In this document: positions 1 through 8,249 of the stretch, in pieces
Numbering within the stretch: the stretch's first letter is position 1
Layout of the letters: each line of letters begins with the position of its first letter
Assembly (NCBI GenBank): GCA_963677825.2
Contig: CAXXEF010000001.1
Location: 186,001-250,000 of the forward strand
From: Sporobacter sp963677825
GTDB taxonomy: Bacteria > Bacillota > Clostridia > Oscillospirales > Oscillospiraceae
Length of the DNA stretch: 64,000 nucleotides
Direction: 5' to 3'
Translations under genes and position numbers: made by a program
The notes under the pieces: model-generated
Seen by the model: the letters and a program-made list of their open reading frames with translations, nothing else
Databases searched by the model: none
What the model was told of the DNA's origin: nothing

Positions 1-212
1 TGACATCTGCCAAAGACGGTACGTGTGACATCGGTATGGCTTCCCGCGAGCTCAAGCAGAGCGAGCTTGACGCCGGTCTCGTTCCGCAGGTCATCGCGCT
101 GGACGGTATCGCGGTTGTCGTTAACAACGATAACTCCGTCGACGGTCTGACCAGCGATCAGATCACGGCGATTTTCACCGGTGCAACGACAGATTGGGCT
201 GACGTTGCATAA
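1..212 (+). CDS. pstS: phosphate ABC transporter substrate-binding protein, C-terminal fragment
   Basis: Only the last 69 codons are in the window; the frame enters at base 3 and stops with TAA at 210-212. The visible part carries the PstS-type stretch with MASREL, then IALDGIAVVVN and LTSDQITAIFTG, which in this family form part of the second lobe of the periplasmic-type phosphate-binding fold. In Gram-positives the protein is an extracellular lipoprotein that hands phosphate to PstCA. The gene lies directly upstream of pstC in the same orientation, so identity is supported both by sequence and context. N-terminus, lipobox and promoter are outside the window. Confidence 0.93.
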   Translation, partial: TSAKDGTCDIGMASRELKQSELDAGLVPQVIALDGIAVVVNNDNSVDGLTSDQITAIFTGATTDWADVA

Positions 213-230
213 CGAGCGCTGAATAAATTT

Positions 231-263
231 GAGCCTGAGGGATGCTTAAATGCCCTCAGGCTC
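231..263 (+). promoter_or_regulatory. intercistronic stem-loop between pstS and pstC
   Basis: Perfect 11-bp inverted repeat, GAGCCTGAGGG at 231-241 and CCCTCAGGCTC at 253-263, with an 11-nt loop. No T-tract follows, so it is unlikely to be a full terminator. Such hairpins after binding-protein genes commonly protect the 3' end of the upstream message or attenuate downstream genes, giving excess binding protein over membrane components; that role is inferred here. The ATG at 250 lies inside the loop, which argues against it as the pstC start. Confidence 0.7.
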
Positions 264-282
264 ATTGCCATGGGTGGGACAG

Positions 283-1140
283 ATGAAAAACTTTAAAGAA
301 AAATCAATGAAATTGCTGTTTTTACTAGCAGCGTGTACCTCGATTCTTGCTGTCGCGCTGATCTGTATATTCATATTTTCTGAAGGCGTGCCAGCGATCA
401 GTGAGATCGGTGTTTTTAAGTTTTTATTCGGCATGAAGTGGAAGCCGATGCAAGAGATCTTCGGCATTTTCCCGATGATCATCGGCAGTATTTATGTAAC
501 GGCGGGCGCCATCATCATCGGCGTGCCTATCGGTCTGCTAAGTGCGATTTTTATGGCGCGTTTTTGTTCGGCAGGCCTATATAAGCTTTTAAAGCCGGCG
601 ATCGAGCTGCTGGCCGGTATCCCGTCGATTGTCTACGGCTTTTTCGGTATGGTTGTGCTTGTGCCGGTTATACAGGATCTGTCCGGTGCGGCCACTGGTA
701 AAGGATTATTGGCAGCGTCGATACTCCTTGGTATTATGATTTTACCAACGATTATCCAAGTTTCGGAATCAGCGATTCGCGCCGTACCCGAGCACTACTA
801 CGAAGGCTCACTGGCTTTAGGTGCCACGCATGAACGAACGGTGTTTTCCGTACTGGTGCCGGGCGCAAAATCGGGCATTATGGCGGCGATCATTCTCGGT
901 ATCGGCCGTGCGATCGGTGAAACAATGGCCGTCATCATGGTCGCGGGCAACCAACCGATTATACCAAAAAGCATATTAAGCGGCGTTAGAACATTGACGG
1001 CAAACATCGTTATTGAAATGGGATATGCGGCAGACCTGCACCGCGGCGCACTATTTGGAACAGCAGTCGTCTTGTTCGTGTTTATTTTGATTATTGTTTT
1101 GTCCGTATCTCTTATTAAGAAGAAGGAGACGGCCAAATGA
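283..1140 (+). CDS. pstC: phosphate ABC transporter permease PstC
   Basis: 285-residue integral membrane permease that pairs with PstA to form the phosphate channel. Six hydrophobic segments are visible, and the cytoplasmic coupling loop (EAA-type) reads EGSLALGATHERTVFSVLVP followed by GIGRAIGETMAV, typical of PstC. I choose ATG 283 (MKNFKEKSMKLL) because GGTGGGA lies 5 nt upstream; the frame is also open from ATG 250, but that codon sits inside the pstS-pstC hairpin and would add an unconvincing MPSGSLPWVGQ extension. The stop codon overlaps the pstA start by four bases (ATGA at 1137-1140), indicating translational coupling. Confidence 0.96.
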   Translation: MKNFKEKSMKLLFLLAACTSILAVALICIFIFSEGVPAISEIGVFKFLFGMKWKPMQEIFGIFPMIIGSIYVTAGAIIIGVPIGLLSAIFMARFCSAGLYKLLKPAIELLAGIPSIVYGFFGMVVLVPVIQDLSGAATGKGLLAASILLGIMILPTIIQVSESAIRAVPEHYYEGSLALGATHERTVFSVLVPGAKSGIMAAIILGIGRAIGETMAVIMVAGNQPIIPKSILSGVRTLTANIVIEMGYAADLHRGALFGTAVVLFVFILIIVLSVSLIKKKETAK

Positions 1141-1973
1141 TTATAAATAAAACTACCTTCAAACAAAAGATGCGCAACTATTTAAAGCATCCGGTTTCAT
1201 TGATACTGTTTATACTCGTCGTTTTAGCGACGCTTATTACAGTTGTCGTATTGTTAACGCTGGTCGGATACATCCTCTTCAAAGGTGTTCCGAATCTTAA
1301 ATGGTCTCTGTTTGAATGGGAATATAATAGTGTGAATGCCTCGATGATGCCGGCGATCATTAACACGATTAAGATGACGGTTCTATCGCTGATTATTTCA
1401 GTTCCGCTCGGCGTGTTTTCTGCCATCTACTTGACCGAGTACGCCAAGCGCGGCAACAAGCTCGTCAAGGTAGTACGCATCACGACAGAAACGCTGGCAG
1501 GCATTCCATCGATTGTTTACGGCTTGTTCGGCTATTTGATGTTTGGCGTTGTTCTTGGCATCAGCTATACGCTGCTGGCCGGCGCGCTGACGCTATCGAT
1601 TATGGTGCTGCCGACGATCATGCGCACAACGGAGGAGTCGATCAAGTCTGTGCCCGATACGTTCCGGGAAGGCAGCTTCGGCCTTGGCGCGGGACGGTTG
1701 CGCACCGTTTTTCGGATCATCCTACCGTCGGCGATGCAGGGCATCATCGCCGGTATCATCCTCAGTATCGGCCGTATGGTTGGTGAGACGGCGGCGCTGA
1801 TCTTTACATCAGGTACGAGTACCCAGCGGACGCTGTCCGTCCATATGTACATGCTATCCACAGAAGGGATGTATATCAACGAGACCTATGCAACAGCTGT
1901 TGTACTGCTGCTGCTTGTCGTCGGCATTAACGCACTATCAAAAGTGCTTGCAAATAAAGCTTCGGTGAGGTAA
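1137..1973 (+). CDS. pstA: phosphate ABC transporter permease PstA
   Basis: 278 residues, second channel subunit of the Pst importer. Hydrophobic segments begin at about residue 20; the coupling loop REGSFGLGAGRLRTVFRII and the GRMVGETAALIFTSG stretch are characteristic of PstA. The start overlaps the pstC stop by 4 bp, and pstB begins 3 nt after its own stop. The order pstS-pstC-pstA-pstB-phoU is the standard Firmicutes operon. Expected to be induced by phosphate starvation through PhoB/PhoR, but the promoter is outside the window so nothing can be seen of this. Confidence 0.96.
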   Translation: MIINKTTFKQKMRNYLKHPVSLILFILVVLATLITVVVLLTLVGYILFKGVPNLKWSLFEWEYNSVNASMMPAIINTIKMTVLSLIISVPLGVFSAIYLTEYAKRGNKLVKVVRITTETLAGIPSIVYGLFGYLMFGVVLGISYTLLAGALTLSIMVLPTIMRTTEESIKSVPDTFREGSFGLGAGRLRTVFRIILPSAMQGIIAGIILSIGRMVGETAALIFTSGTSTQRTLSVHMYMLSTEGMYINETYATAVVLLLLVVGINALSKVLANKASVR

Positions 1974-1976
1974 GAT

Positions 1977-2726
1977 ATGGAAAAATATAGTATAAAGAAC
2001 ATCGATTTATTCTATACAGACTTTCAGGCTCTGAAAAATGTGAATCTGTCAATCGAAAATAACGAGATCATGGCGTTTATCGGCCCGTCCGGCTGTGGTA
2101 AATCGACGCTCTTAAAATCACTCAACCGCATGAACGATCTGATTGAGGGCTGCCGGATCACCGGTGAAGTATTACTCGATGGCGAAAGCATCTACGGTGA
2201 TATGGACGTTAATCTGCTCAGAAAACGTGTCGGGATGGTGTTCCAGAAGCCCAATCCATTTCCGATGAGCATCTATGACAATATCGCCTACGGCCCGCGG
2301 ACGCATGGCGTGCGCGGCAAAGCGCACTTGGACGAGATCGTTGAAAAATCTTTGACGGGCGCGGCGATCTGGGATGAGGTCAAGGACCGACTCAAATGCA
2401 GCGCGCTGGGCCTGTCCGGCGGTCAGCAGCAGCGGCTGTGTATTGCGCGTGCGCTGGCCGTCGAGCCGGAGGTGCTGCTCATGGACGAGCCGACAAGCGC
2501 ATTGGACCCGATCTCTACATCAAAAATCGAGGAACTGGCGCTGGAACTGAAAAAAGACTATACGATCATCATTGTGACGCATAACATGCAGCAGGCGGCG
2601 CGTATATCTGATAAGACGGCGTTTTTCCTGCTGGGAGAGGTTATCGAATCAGGCAAGACGGAATCGGTCTTCTCCGTACCGACAGACAAACGTACCGAGG
2701 ATTACATTACCGGGAGGTTTGGATAA
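1977..2726 (+). CDS. pstB: phosphate ABC transporter ATP-binding protein PstB
   Basis: 249-residue ATPase that powers phosphate import. Walker A GPSGCGKST at residues 36-44, Q-loop region VFQKPNPFPMSIYDN, ABC signature LSGGQQQR near 146, Walker B VLLMDEPTSALD near 166 and the switch histidine in IIIVTHNMQQA. NPFPMSIYDN is a Pst-specific sequence. Length and all motifs are normal. Stop TAA overlaps the phoU ATG by one base, so the two are probably translated together. Confidence 0.98.
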   Translation: MEKYSIKNIDLFYTDFQALKNVNLSIENNEIMAFIGPSGCGKSTLLKSLNRMNDLIEGCRITGEVLLDGESIYGDMDVNLLRKRVGMVFQKPNPFPMSIYDNIAYGPRTHGVRGKAHLDEIVEKSLTGAAIWDEVKDRLKCSALGLSGGQQQRLCIARALAVEPEVLLMDEPTSALDPISTSKIEELALELKKDYTIIIVTHNMQQAARISDKTAFFLLGEVIESGKTESVFSVPTDKRTEDYITGRFG

Positions 2727-3382
2727 TGAGAGAACATTTCCAGCAGCAGCTAAGCCGCCTCAACACCGAGCTGATTAGTATGGGCGCGCTGTGCGAAGAA
2801 GCGATTGCGGCGTGTACAAAAGGTTTTATGGACAGTGATTTGCAGCAGATGAAGCACGCGCGCGAGGTCGAACGTGAGATAGACCAAAAGGAGCGCGACA
2901 TTGAGACATTGTGCATGCGTCTGCTCTTACAGCAGCAGCCGGTTGCACGAGATTTACGCCTGATTTCGGCGGCGATGAAAATGATCTCTGATATGGAGCG
3001 CATCGGCGACCAAGCGGCGGACATCGCCGAGATTACACAATACATCCCGAATGAAAAAGACTTCAAGAGCTCGATTCAGATCGGGGAGATGGCTAAAGAG
3101 ACAATTTCGATGGTGACGGATGCCGTCAACTCATTCGTCAAAAAAGACATTGCGCTTGCGCGCTCCGTTATGGACTGCGACGACATCGTCGACGATTTGT
3201 TCAGCCGCATCAAGGAAGAGCTGATCCGATACGTGTCCAGCGGCGACCAGCGCGGCGAACTGCTGCTCGACATTCTCATGATCGCCAAATACTTCGAGCG
3301 CATCGGCGACCATGCCGTCAACGTTGCAGAGTGGGTGGAATACTCCATTACCGGCTCGCACCCGAAGCTCGGCGGCCTGTAA
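2726..3382 (+). CDS. phoU: phosphate transport regulator PhoU
   Basis: 218 residues, all helical, with two related halves. Each carries the metal-binding PhoU motif: MERIGDQAADIAE around residue 92 and FERIGDHAVNVAEW around 190. PhoU dampens Pst uptake and signals phosphate sufficiency to the PhoR kinase. It is the last gene of the operon; a strong hairpin starts 15 bp after the stop. No phoB/phoR genes are in view, so the signalling partner must lie elsewhere. Confidence 0.96.
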   Translation: MREHFQQQLSRLNTELISMGALCEEAIAACTKGFMDSDLQQMKHAREVEREIDQKERDIETLCMRLLLQQQPVARDLRLISAAMKMISDMERIGDQAADIAEITQYIPNEKDFKSSIQIGEMAKETISMVTDAVNSFVKKDIALARSVMDCDDIVDDLFSRIKEELIRYVSSGDQRGELLLDILMIAKYFERIGDHAVNVAEWVEYSITGSHPKLGGL

Positions 3383-3397
3383 TAAAGACCAAAAAAA

Positions 3398-3430
3398 GAA
3401 GCGGGAGACAAATCGTCTCTCGCTTCTTTT
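3398..3430. terminator. bidirectional terminator phoU / bioY
   Basis: GAAGCGGGAGAC (3398-3409) pairs with GTCTCTCGCTTC (3415-3426), one G-U wobble, flanked by A-run on the left and TTTT on the right. It therefore works as an intrinsic terminator on both strands for the converging phoU and bioY genes. Confidence 0.85.
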
Positions 3431-3432
3431 AA

Positions 3433-3957
3433 TTAGGCTTGCTGCCGCTGTATGATCGCACGTAAGCGCGGTCCGATGATCGAAGCGATGATGATCTTAA
3501 ACGCGTCACCGATTAAATGCGGGACGAACAAGAGCAGTGATGCGCCGAGCGTCTGGCTCATTGAAAACATGAACCAAGCCGTTCCGAGCGCATACAGCGC
3601 GATGGTACCGAGAAGCATTGCCGGTGGATATAACCATTTGTTCGTCGGGTGGCGACTGATGATCAAGCCGGCAATGAGCGCGCAGGCAATATAGCCGGCA
3701 AGAAAACCGCCTGTCGGGCCGACGAGCACCTGAATGCCGCCTTGCATCTTTGAAAACACAGGTAAACCGACGGCGCCGATTGCTATGTACACGACGACGG
3801 ACAACGTCGCCAGTCGCCAGTCGAGCGCGGAGGCAACCAAGTAGATGATCAGCGTCGCCAGTGTCAGGGGGATCGGTCCGATCGGAATCGTAAACGGTGC
3901 GACAACGCACAGTACGGCTGTAAAAACGGCGGTTGCCGTCATATTTCGGATTTTCAT
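3433..3957 (-). CDS. bioY: biotin ECF transporter substrate-binding protein BioY
   Basis: 174-residue membrane protein with about six hydrophobic segments. It shows the BioY hallmarks: an N-terminal TATAVFTAVLCVVAPFTIPIG segment, a GAVGLPVFSKMQGGIQVLVGPTGGFLAGY block and a GDAFKIIIASIIGP C-terminal helix. BioY captures biotin for an energy-coupling-factor importer; the EcfA/EcfT partners are not in the window. Its ATG overlaps the birA stop (ATGA, 3954-3957), so it is co-translated with the biotin sensor/ligase, consistent with control by BirA. Confidence 0.94.
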   Translation of the reverse strand: MKIRNMTATAVFTAVLCVVAPFTIPIGPIPLTLATLIIYLVASALDWRLATLSVVVYIAIGAVGLPVFSKMQGGIQVLVGPTGGFLAGYIACALIAGLIISRHPTNKWLYPPAMLLGTIALYALGTAWFMFSMSQTLGASLLLFVPHLIGDAFKIIIASIIGPRLRAIIQRQQA

Positions 3958-4946
3958 GCCGAGTCTCCTTCATAAGGGCGGACGCTTACTTCGCCGGAAC
4001 CGAGTGCTTCGACCGTGCCGTCGGCGAAGCGGACGATCAGATGACACGCATCGTCAATACGCAATGCATGGGCATGGCGTATCGTCCCGTGGGCATGAAC
4101 GTTCACGTCCATGCCGAGCAAGAATGAGCGATCGCGGTATTCATTAAGAAACGTCTTCTCGGATAAACGCCTATAATATGGCCAGAAGTTCTTAAGTATA
4201 TCGGCGATCAGCCGGCTGCGCAGGCCAAAAGAATCGGTAGATGGGCATAGCGTGCCGGCAACCTTATCCAGTGCCGAAGGAAAGCCGCCGGGGGGCGGCG
4301 CGATATTGACACCGATGCCGAGCACGGCATAGTACATGCCACCGTTTTCAGCATTGAATGCGCCTTCAGTTAATATACCGGAGATTTTTTTGCCGTTGTA
4401 ATAGACATCATTGACCCATTTGATCGTCGCTTTGCCGCCGCAGTGCGCTTCGACAGCGCGCGCGACAGCAACGGCGGCGGCCGTAGTAATCAGCGGTGCG
4501 TCGGCCGCTGTTGCGTCCGGCCGTAGCAGCAGACTGAAATAGATGCCAGTGCCGGCAGGGGAGTGAAAGTCGCGCCCGAGCCGCCCGCGGCCGCCCGTCT
4601 GCTTCTCGGCGACGGCAACCGTACCCTCGGGCGCACCATGCGCTGCAAGGTCTTTGAGGTAGGTGTTCGTTGATCCGAGCGATTTGAACACCTCAAATTG
4701 AAACGGCGCCGAAAATGCGGCGAAGTGCTTTTCAATCGCGGCTGCGGACAGCACGTCGCTATCGGTTGAGAGACAATACCCCTTGTTTGTCACCGCGTCG
4801 ATGATATGGCCGTCGGCACGCAGGGCATTGACGGCCTTCCAGACGGCGTTACGGCTTACAAAGAGCGCGCCGGACAGCTGTGAGCCAGAGACATAGCGGC
4901 CTTTATTATCTTCAAGGACACGCAGGATCTGATCCTTGAGTTCCAT
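3954..4946 (-). CDS. birA: bifunctional biotin-[acetyl-CoA-carboxylase] ligase / repressor BirA
   Basis: 330 residues. An N-terminal winged-helix (residues about 1-60, with LFVSRNAVWKAVNALRADG as the recognition part and NKGY in the wing) precedes the ligase domain with the biotinyl-AMP loop GGRGRLGRDFHSPAG and the KWVNDVYYNGKKISGILTE block, then a small C-terminal SH3-like domain. It attaches biotin to carrier proteins and, when loaded with biotinyl-AMP, should act as a repressor. SD GAGGTGA precedes the start by 4 nt. The operator candidate lies directly upstream at 4988-5024. Confidence 0.95.
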   Translation of the reverse strand: MELKDQILRVLEDNKGRYVSGSQLSGALFVSRNAVWKAVNALRADGHIIDAVTNKGYCLSTDSDVLSAAAIEKHFAAFSAPFQFEVFKSLGSTNTYLKDLAAHGAPEGTVAVAEKQTGGRGRLGRDFHSPAGTGIYFSLLLRPDATAADAPLITTAAAVAVARAVEAHCGGKATIKWVNDVYYNGKKISGILTEGAFNAENGGMYYAVLGIGVNIAPPPGGFPSALDKVAGTLCPSTDSFGLRSRLIADILKNFWPYYRRLSEKTFLNEYRDRSFLLGMDVNVHAHGTIRHAHALRIDDACHLIVRFADGTVEALGSGEVSVRPYEGDSA

Positions 4947-4968
4947 TAAATCACCTCATTGTTTTGAC

Positions 4969-4997
4969 AGTGTAAAATAAAAAAAGCTTATTGTCAA
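4969..4997 (-). promoter_or_regulatory. sigma-A-type promoter of birA-bioY
   Basis: Read on the minus strand: -35 TTGACA (plus 4992-4997), 17-bp spacer, -10 TACACT (plus 4969-4974), followed by GAGGTGA and the birA start. The -35 hexamer is inside the right arm of the palindrome at 4983-5029. Confidence 0.65.
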
Positions 4998-5029
4998 CCA
5001 AGAATGAGATAATGGTGACAATAAGCTTT
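4983..5029 (-). terminator. gatB terminator that doubles as a putative BirA box
   Basis: A perfect 14-bp palindrome: AAAGCTTATTGTCA (4983-4996) and TGACAATAAGCTTT (5016-5029). On the minus strand it is followed by TTTTTTTATTTT, making an intrinsic terminator for the aspS-gatCAB transcript. The inner halves, TTATTGTCACC and GGTTGACAATAA, also resemble the TTGTTAACC-spacer-GGTTAACAA BirA operator known from Firmicutes, and overlap the birA -35 element. Termination is well supported; the operator role is inferred. Confidence 0.7.
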
Positions 5030-5055
5030 CTTATTCTGATAGAGGTGTCAGGCGC

Positions 5056-6468
5056 TTATTCGGCGATCAAACGGCGCAGCTCCGCTTCGGCCTCAATAGC
5101 GTTGGCGCGGCCTTTACTGGCGCGCATGACAAAACCGACAAGTGCTTTGATCGCTTTTTCTTTACCGGCTTTGAAGTCGTCGACCGATTTCGGATTTTCG
5201 TCAACGGCGGCTTTACACAGCTTCGCCATCTCTGTAGGATCGAAGCCGGCCATGTCCGCCTCGGATAAAAATGCCGTCGCCGGCTTGCCGGACTCAAGCA
5301 TTTGGCCGAAAACGCGCTTGGCCAGATTGCGGTTGATTTTGCTGGATTCCAGCAGCTTTACCAGCTCGTTGAGCTGCTCTGCGGTGACGGGCGGCGACCA
5401 GTTTTCGCGCTCGGCTTCCGTCTGGATGAGGGAAAACATTTGCGTGACCATGAACGTCGCGGCCGTCTTCGGGTTTTGCAGTCCGTCGGACGCGCGCTCA
5501 AAGTAGTCCGAGACCGCGCGGTATTTTGTGAGCATGCGCGCGTCGGCTTCCGGGACGCCGAGGTCGTCGATGTAGCGCGCGCGCTTGGCGTCCGGCAGTT
5601 CGGGTAGCCCAGCTTCAAGCCGCGCCATGACGGTATCGGGAATGACGACAGGGATGATGTCCGGGTCGGGGAAGTAGCGGTAATCGTCGGCATTTTCCTT
5701 GCCGCGCAGGGAGGAGGTCATGCCGGTGTCTGCGTCAAAGTGGCGCGTCTCTTGGTCGATAGTACCGCCGGCAGATAGGATGTCCTCCTGACGCTCGAAC
5801 TCGTAGGCGATCGCCGCGGTGACCGACGTGAACGAGTTGAGGTTTTTCACCTCGGCACGGATACCGAACGTCGTTTCGCCCTTCTTGCGCAGTGAGATGT
5901 TCACATCGCACCGCATCGAGCCCTCCTGCATCCGGCAGTCAGACACACCGACGGCGCGTAAAATCGTCTGGAGCTTTTCGAGGTACTCGACGGCCTGCTC
6001 GGCGCTGCGGAAATCCGGCTCCGAAACAATCTCGATGAGCGGCACGCCGCCGCGGTTATAGTCCATGAGCACCGCGCCGCCCTGATGGATGAGCTTGCCG
6101 GCGTCCTCCTCGATGTGGATGCGCGTGAGGTTAATATACGATCCGTCCGACAGCGCGATGCCGCCGCCTTCGCACAGCGGCTGCTCGTACTGCGAAATCT
6201 GATACGCTTTAGGCAGGTCGGGGTAGACATAGTGCTTGCGCGCCATGACGGAGTGCCGGTTGATCGTGCAGCCCAGCGCAAGCCCTGCCGTCGCCGCGTA
6301 TTCGACGACGCGTTCATTTAAGACCGGCAGAGAACCCGGCTGGCCGGTGCAGATGGGGCAGCAGTGTGTGTTCGGCTCACCGCCAAATTGTGTTGTGCAG
6401 CTGCAGAAGATTTTTGTGGCTGTAGACAGCTCGACATGCGTCTCCAGCCCGATGACCATCTCATACAT
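5056..6468 (-). CDS. gatB: Asp-tRNA(Asn)/Glu-tRNA(Gln) amidotransferase subunit GatB
   Basis: 470 residues, normal length. GatB binds the misacylated tRNA and activates the Asp/Glu side chain. Visible are IGLETHVEL near the N-terminus, the CxC-x18-CxxC-type zinc pattern (CSCTTQ, CCPICTGQPG), RKHYVYPDLPKAYQISQYEQP, the YNRGGVPLIEIVSEPD block and the C-terminal YqeY-like helical tail. It overlaps the gatA end by 8 bp and is the last gene of the aspS-gatCAB unit, followed by a palindromic terminator. Confidence 0.97.
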   Translation of the reverse strand: MYEMVIGLETHVELSTATKIFCSCTTQFGGEPNTHCCPICTGQPGSLPVLNERVVEYAATAGLALGCTINRHSVMARKHYVYPDLPKAYQISQYEQPLCEGGGIALSDGSYINLTRIHIEEDAGKLIHQGGAVLMDYNRGGVPLIEIVSEPDFRSAEQAVEYLEKLQTILRAVGVSDCRMQEGSMRCDVNISLRKKGETTFGIRAEVKNLNSFTSVTAAIAYEFERQEDILSAGGTIDQETRHFDADTGMTSSLRGKENADDYRYFPDPDIIPVVIPDTVMARLEAGLPELPDAKRARYIDDLGVPEADARMLTKYRAVSDYFERASDGLQNPKTAATFMVTQMFSLIQTEAERENWSPPVTAEQLNELVKLLESSKINRNLAKRVFGQMLESGKPATAFLSEADMAGFDPTEMAKLCKAAVDENPKSVDDFKAGKEKAIKALVGFVMRASKGRANAIEAEAELRRLIAE

Positions 6469-7918
6469 CCAGTGTCACCCCCATCTCAGCTGTTTTCATA
6501 AACGCACGTTCCGTCTCACGCTCAAAGGCAAGCGCCGTGTTTAAAATCGTATCTTCCCGGAATTTGTTGCCGATCAGCTGCAGGCCGATGGACAGCCCCT
6601 TGTCGTCGAAGCCGCAGGGGACTGAGACGGCGGGCAGCCCGGCGATGTTCACAGAGCACGTGCAGATATCCGTCTGATACGTCTCGACAGGCGATAAATC
6701 GGCGCCGAATTCGAGCGCTGTAACAGGTGCCGTCGGTGTGAGCAATACATCACACTGCTCGAACATTGACGAGAACTCGCGGATGATGCGCCGGCGCAGC
6801 AGCTGAGCTTTGTTGTAATAAGCGTCGTAATAGCCGGCGCTGAGTACGTAGGTGCCCAGCAGGATACGACGGCGAACCTCTTGCCCGAAGCCCTCCGTAC
6901 GTGTGCGGCTGATAAAGTCGTTCAGATCGGAAAAATCATCGGTGCGATGGCCGTAGCGTAAGCCGTCAAACCGTCCGAGGTTTGATGATGCCTCGGCGCA
7001 TGCGAGGATGTAATACGTCGGCAAACTGTAGCGGAGCATCGGGAAGTGCAGCGGTACGATCGTCGCGCCGAGCTTTTTATACAGGTCGATTGCCTTGTCG
7101 AGCGCTTTTGTAATTGACGGCGGCAGCCCTTCAAAGTATTCCGACGCGATGCCAATGCGCAACCCGTCAAGACGGCCTGTGAGCTTGTCGGAAACAGGCT
7201 CGGCGGCTTGCGACGTCATGTCGTCCCGGTCCTTGCCGACAAGCGCGTCGTATACGAGCGCCGCGTCTTCAACGCTGGCCGTAATCGGGCCGATCTGGTC
7301 GAGCGACGAGCCGTAGGCGATCAGGCCGCTACGTGAGACGGCGCCGTACGTCGGCTTAAGACCGACGAGCCCGCAAAACGACGCGGGCATGCGGATCGAT
7401 CCGCCCGTATCCGAGCCGATGCCGTACACAGCGATATTTCCCGCGACGGCGGCGGCAACGCCGCCCGAGCTGCCACCGGCAACGTGGTCAAGGTTATGCG
7501 GATTTTTAGCGCCGCCGAAGTAGGAGTTCTCGCATGTCGAGCCCATGGCGAACTCGTCCATATTGCCCTTGCCAACAAGAATGGCGTTTTGCGCCTTCAG
7601 GCGCGACCATACAAATGCGTCGTAAATCGGCACGTAGTTTTCAAGCATATGAGACGCGCACGTAGTCGCCAGACCTTTTGTGGAAATGTTGTCCTTTAAG
7701 ACGAAAGGCACACCTTCAAGCGGCGCAAGCGCATCGCCGTTTTTAATCTTCGTGTCGACAGCGTCGGCAGCTTGACGCGCCGCGTCAGCCGTAACAGAAA
7801 CATACGCGCCGAGCGTCGGATTTATATTGAGCGAAGATTCAATATACTGATTTGTCAAGTCACGGCAGGAAATCTGCTTCGATTCGAGCAGTGTCTTAAT
7901 ATCGGAGATTGTAGTCAT
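6461..7918 (-). CDS. gatA: Asp-tRNA(Asn)/Glu-tRNA(Gln) amidotransferase subunit GatA
   Basis: 485-residue amidase-signature glutaminase subunit that releases ammonia from glutamine for GatB. The Ser-cisSer-Lys triad is intact: Lys in GVPFVLKDNI (about residue 78), the serine pair in HVAGGSSGGVAAAVA and GSDTGGSIRMPASFCG, which contains the nucleophile. Length is normal. The start overlaps gatC by 4 bp and its end overlaps gatB by 8 bp. Confidence 0.97.
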   Translation of the reverse strand: MTTISDIKTLLESKQISCRDLTNQYIESSLNINPTLGAYVSVTADAARQAADAVDTKIKNGDALAPLEGVPFVLKDNISTKGLATTCASHMLENYVPIYDAFVWSRLKAQNAILVGKGNMDEFAMGSTCENSYFGGAKNPHNLDHVAGGSSGGVAAAVAGNIAVYGIGSDTGGSIRMPASFCGLVGLKPTYGAVSRSGLIAYGSSLDQIGPITASVEDAALVYDALVGKDRDDMTSQAAEPVSDKLTGRLDGLRIGIASEYFEGLPPSITKALDKAIDLYKKLGATIVPLHFPMLRYSLPTYYILACAEASSNLGRFDGLRYGHRTDDFSDLNDFISRTRTEGFGQEVRRRILLGTYVLSAGYYDAYYNKAQLLRRRIIREFSSMFEQCDVLLTPTAPVTALEFGADLSPVETYQTDICTCSVNIAGLPAVSVPCGFDDKGLSIGLQLIGNKFREDTILNTALAFERETERAFMKTAEMGVTLDV

Positions 7919-8202
7919 TCGATGAGACCTCCCCGTTTGCGCGCGACGAAGCAGCCGTCCTGCTTTTCGCCGGCGTTTTGCAGTATTTCCTCAACGGGCA
8001 GCGACGGACGCACCTCGTCGGGGCGCAGTGCCCACGGCGCATCCGTGTCCGGCGCGTCGTCGAGGTCGACGACGGCCTGCGCGATCTCGTCGGCAAAGTC
8101 GAGAACGCTGCCGAGGTCGCGGATAAGCGCGTCGGTATCCTCGCCGTCCAGAGAAAGCTTGGCAAGCGCAGCGAGCTTGTTGAGTTCGTCGATGGTGATC
8201 AT
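7915..8202 (-). CDS. gatC: amidotransferase subunit GatC
   Basis: 95 residues, the small clamp that holds GatA and GatB together. Typical beginning MITIDELNKLAALAKLSL and a C-terminal segment LRPDEVRPSLPVEEILQNAGEK. SD AAAGGATG lies upstream. It starts 47 nt after aspS, overlaps gatA by 4 bp and is part of the same transcript. Confidence 0.94.
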   Translation of the reverse strand: MITIDELNKLAALAKLSLDGEDTDALIRDLGSVLDFADEIAQAVVDLDDAPDTDAPWALRPDEVRPSLPVEEILQNAGEKQDGCFVARKRGGLIE

Positions 8203-8249
8203 ATTGTCACATCCTTTAAGTCACCCAAATGGGCAGTTGATGTTAATAG

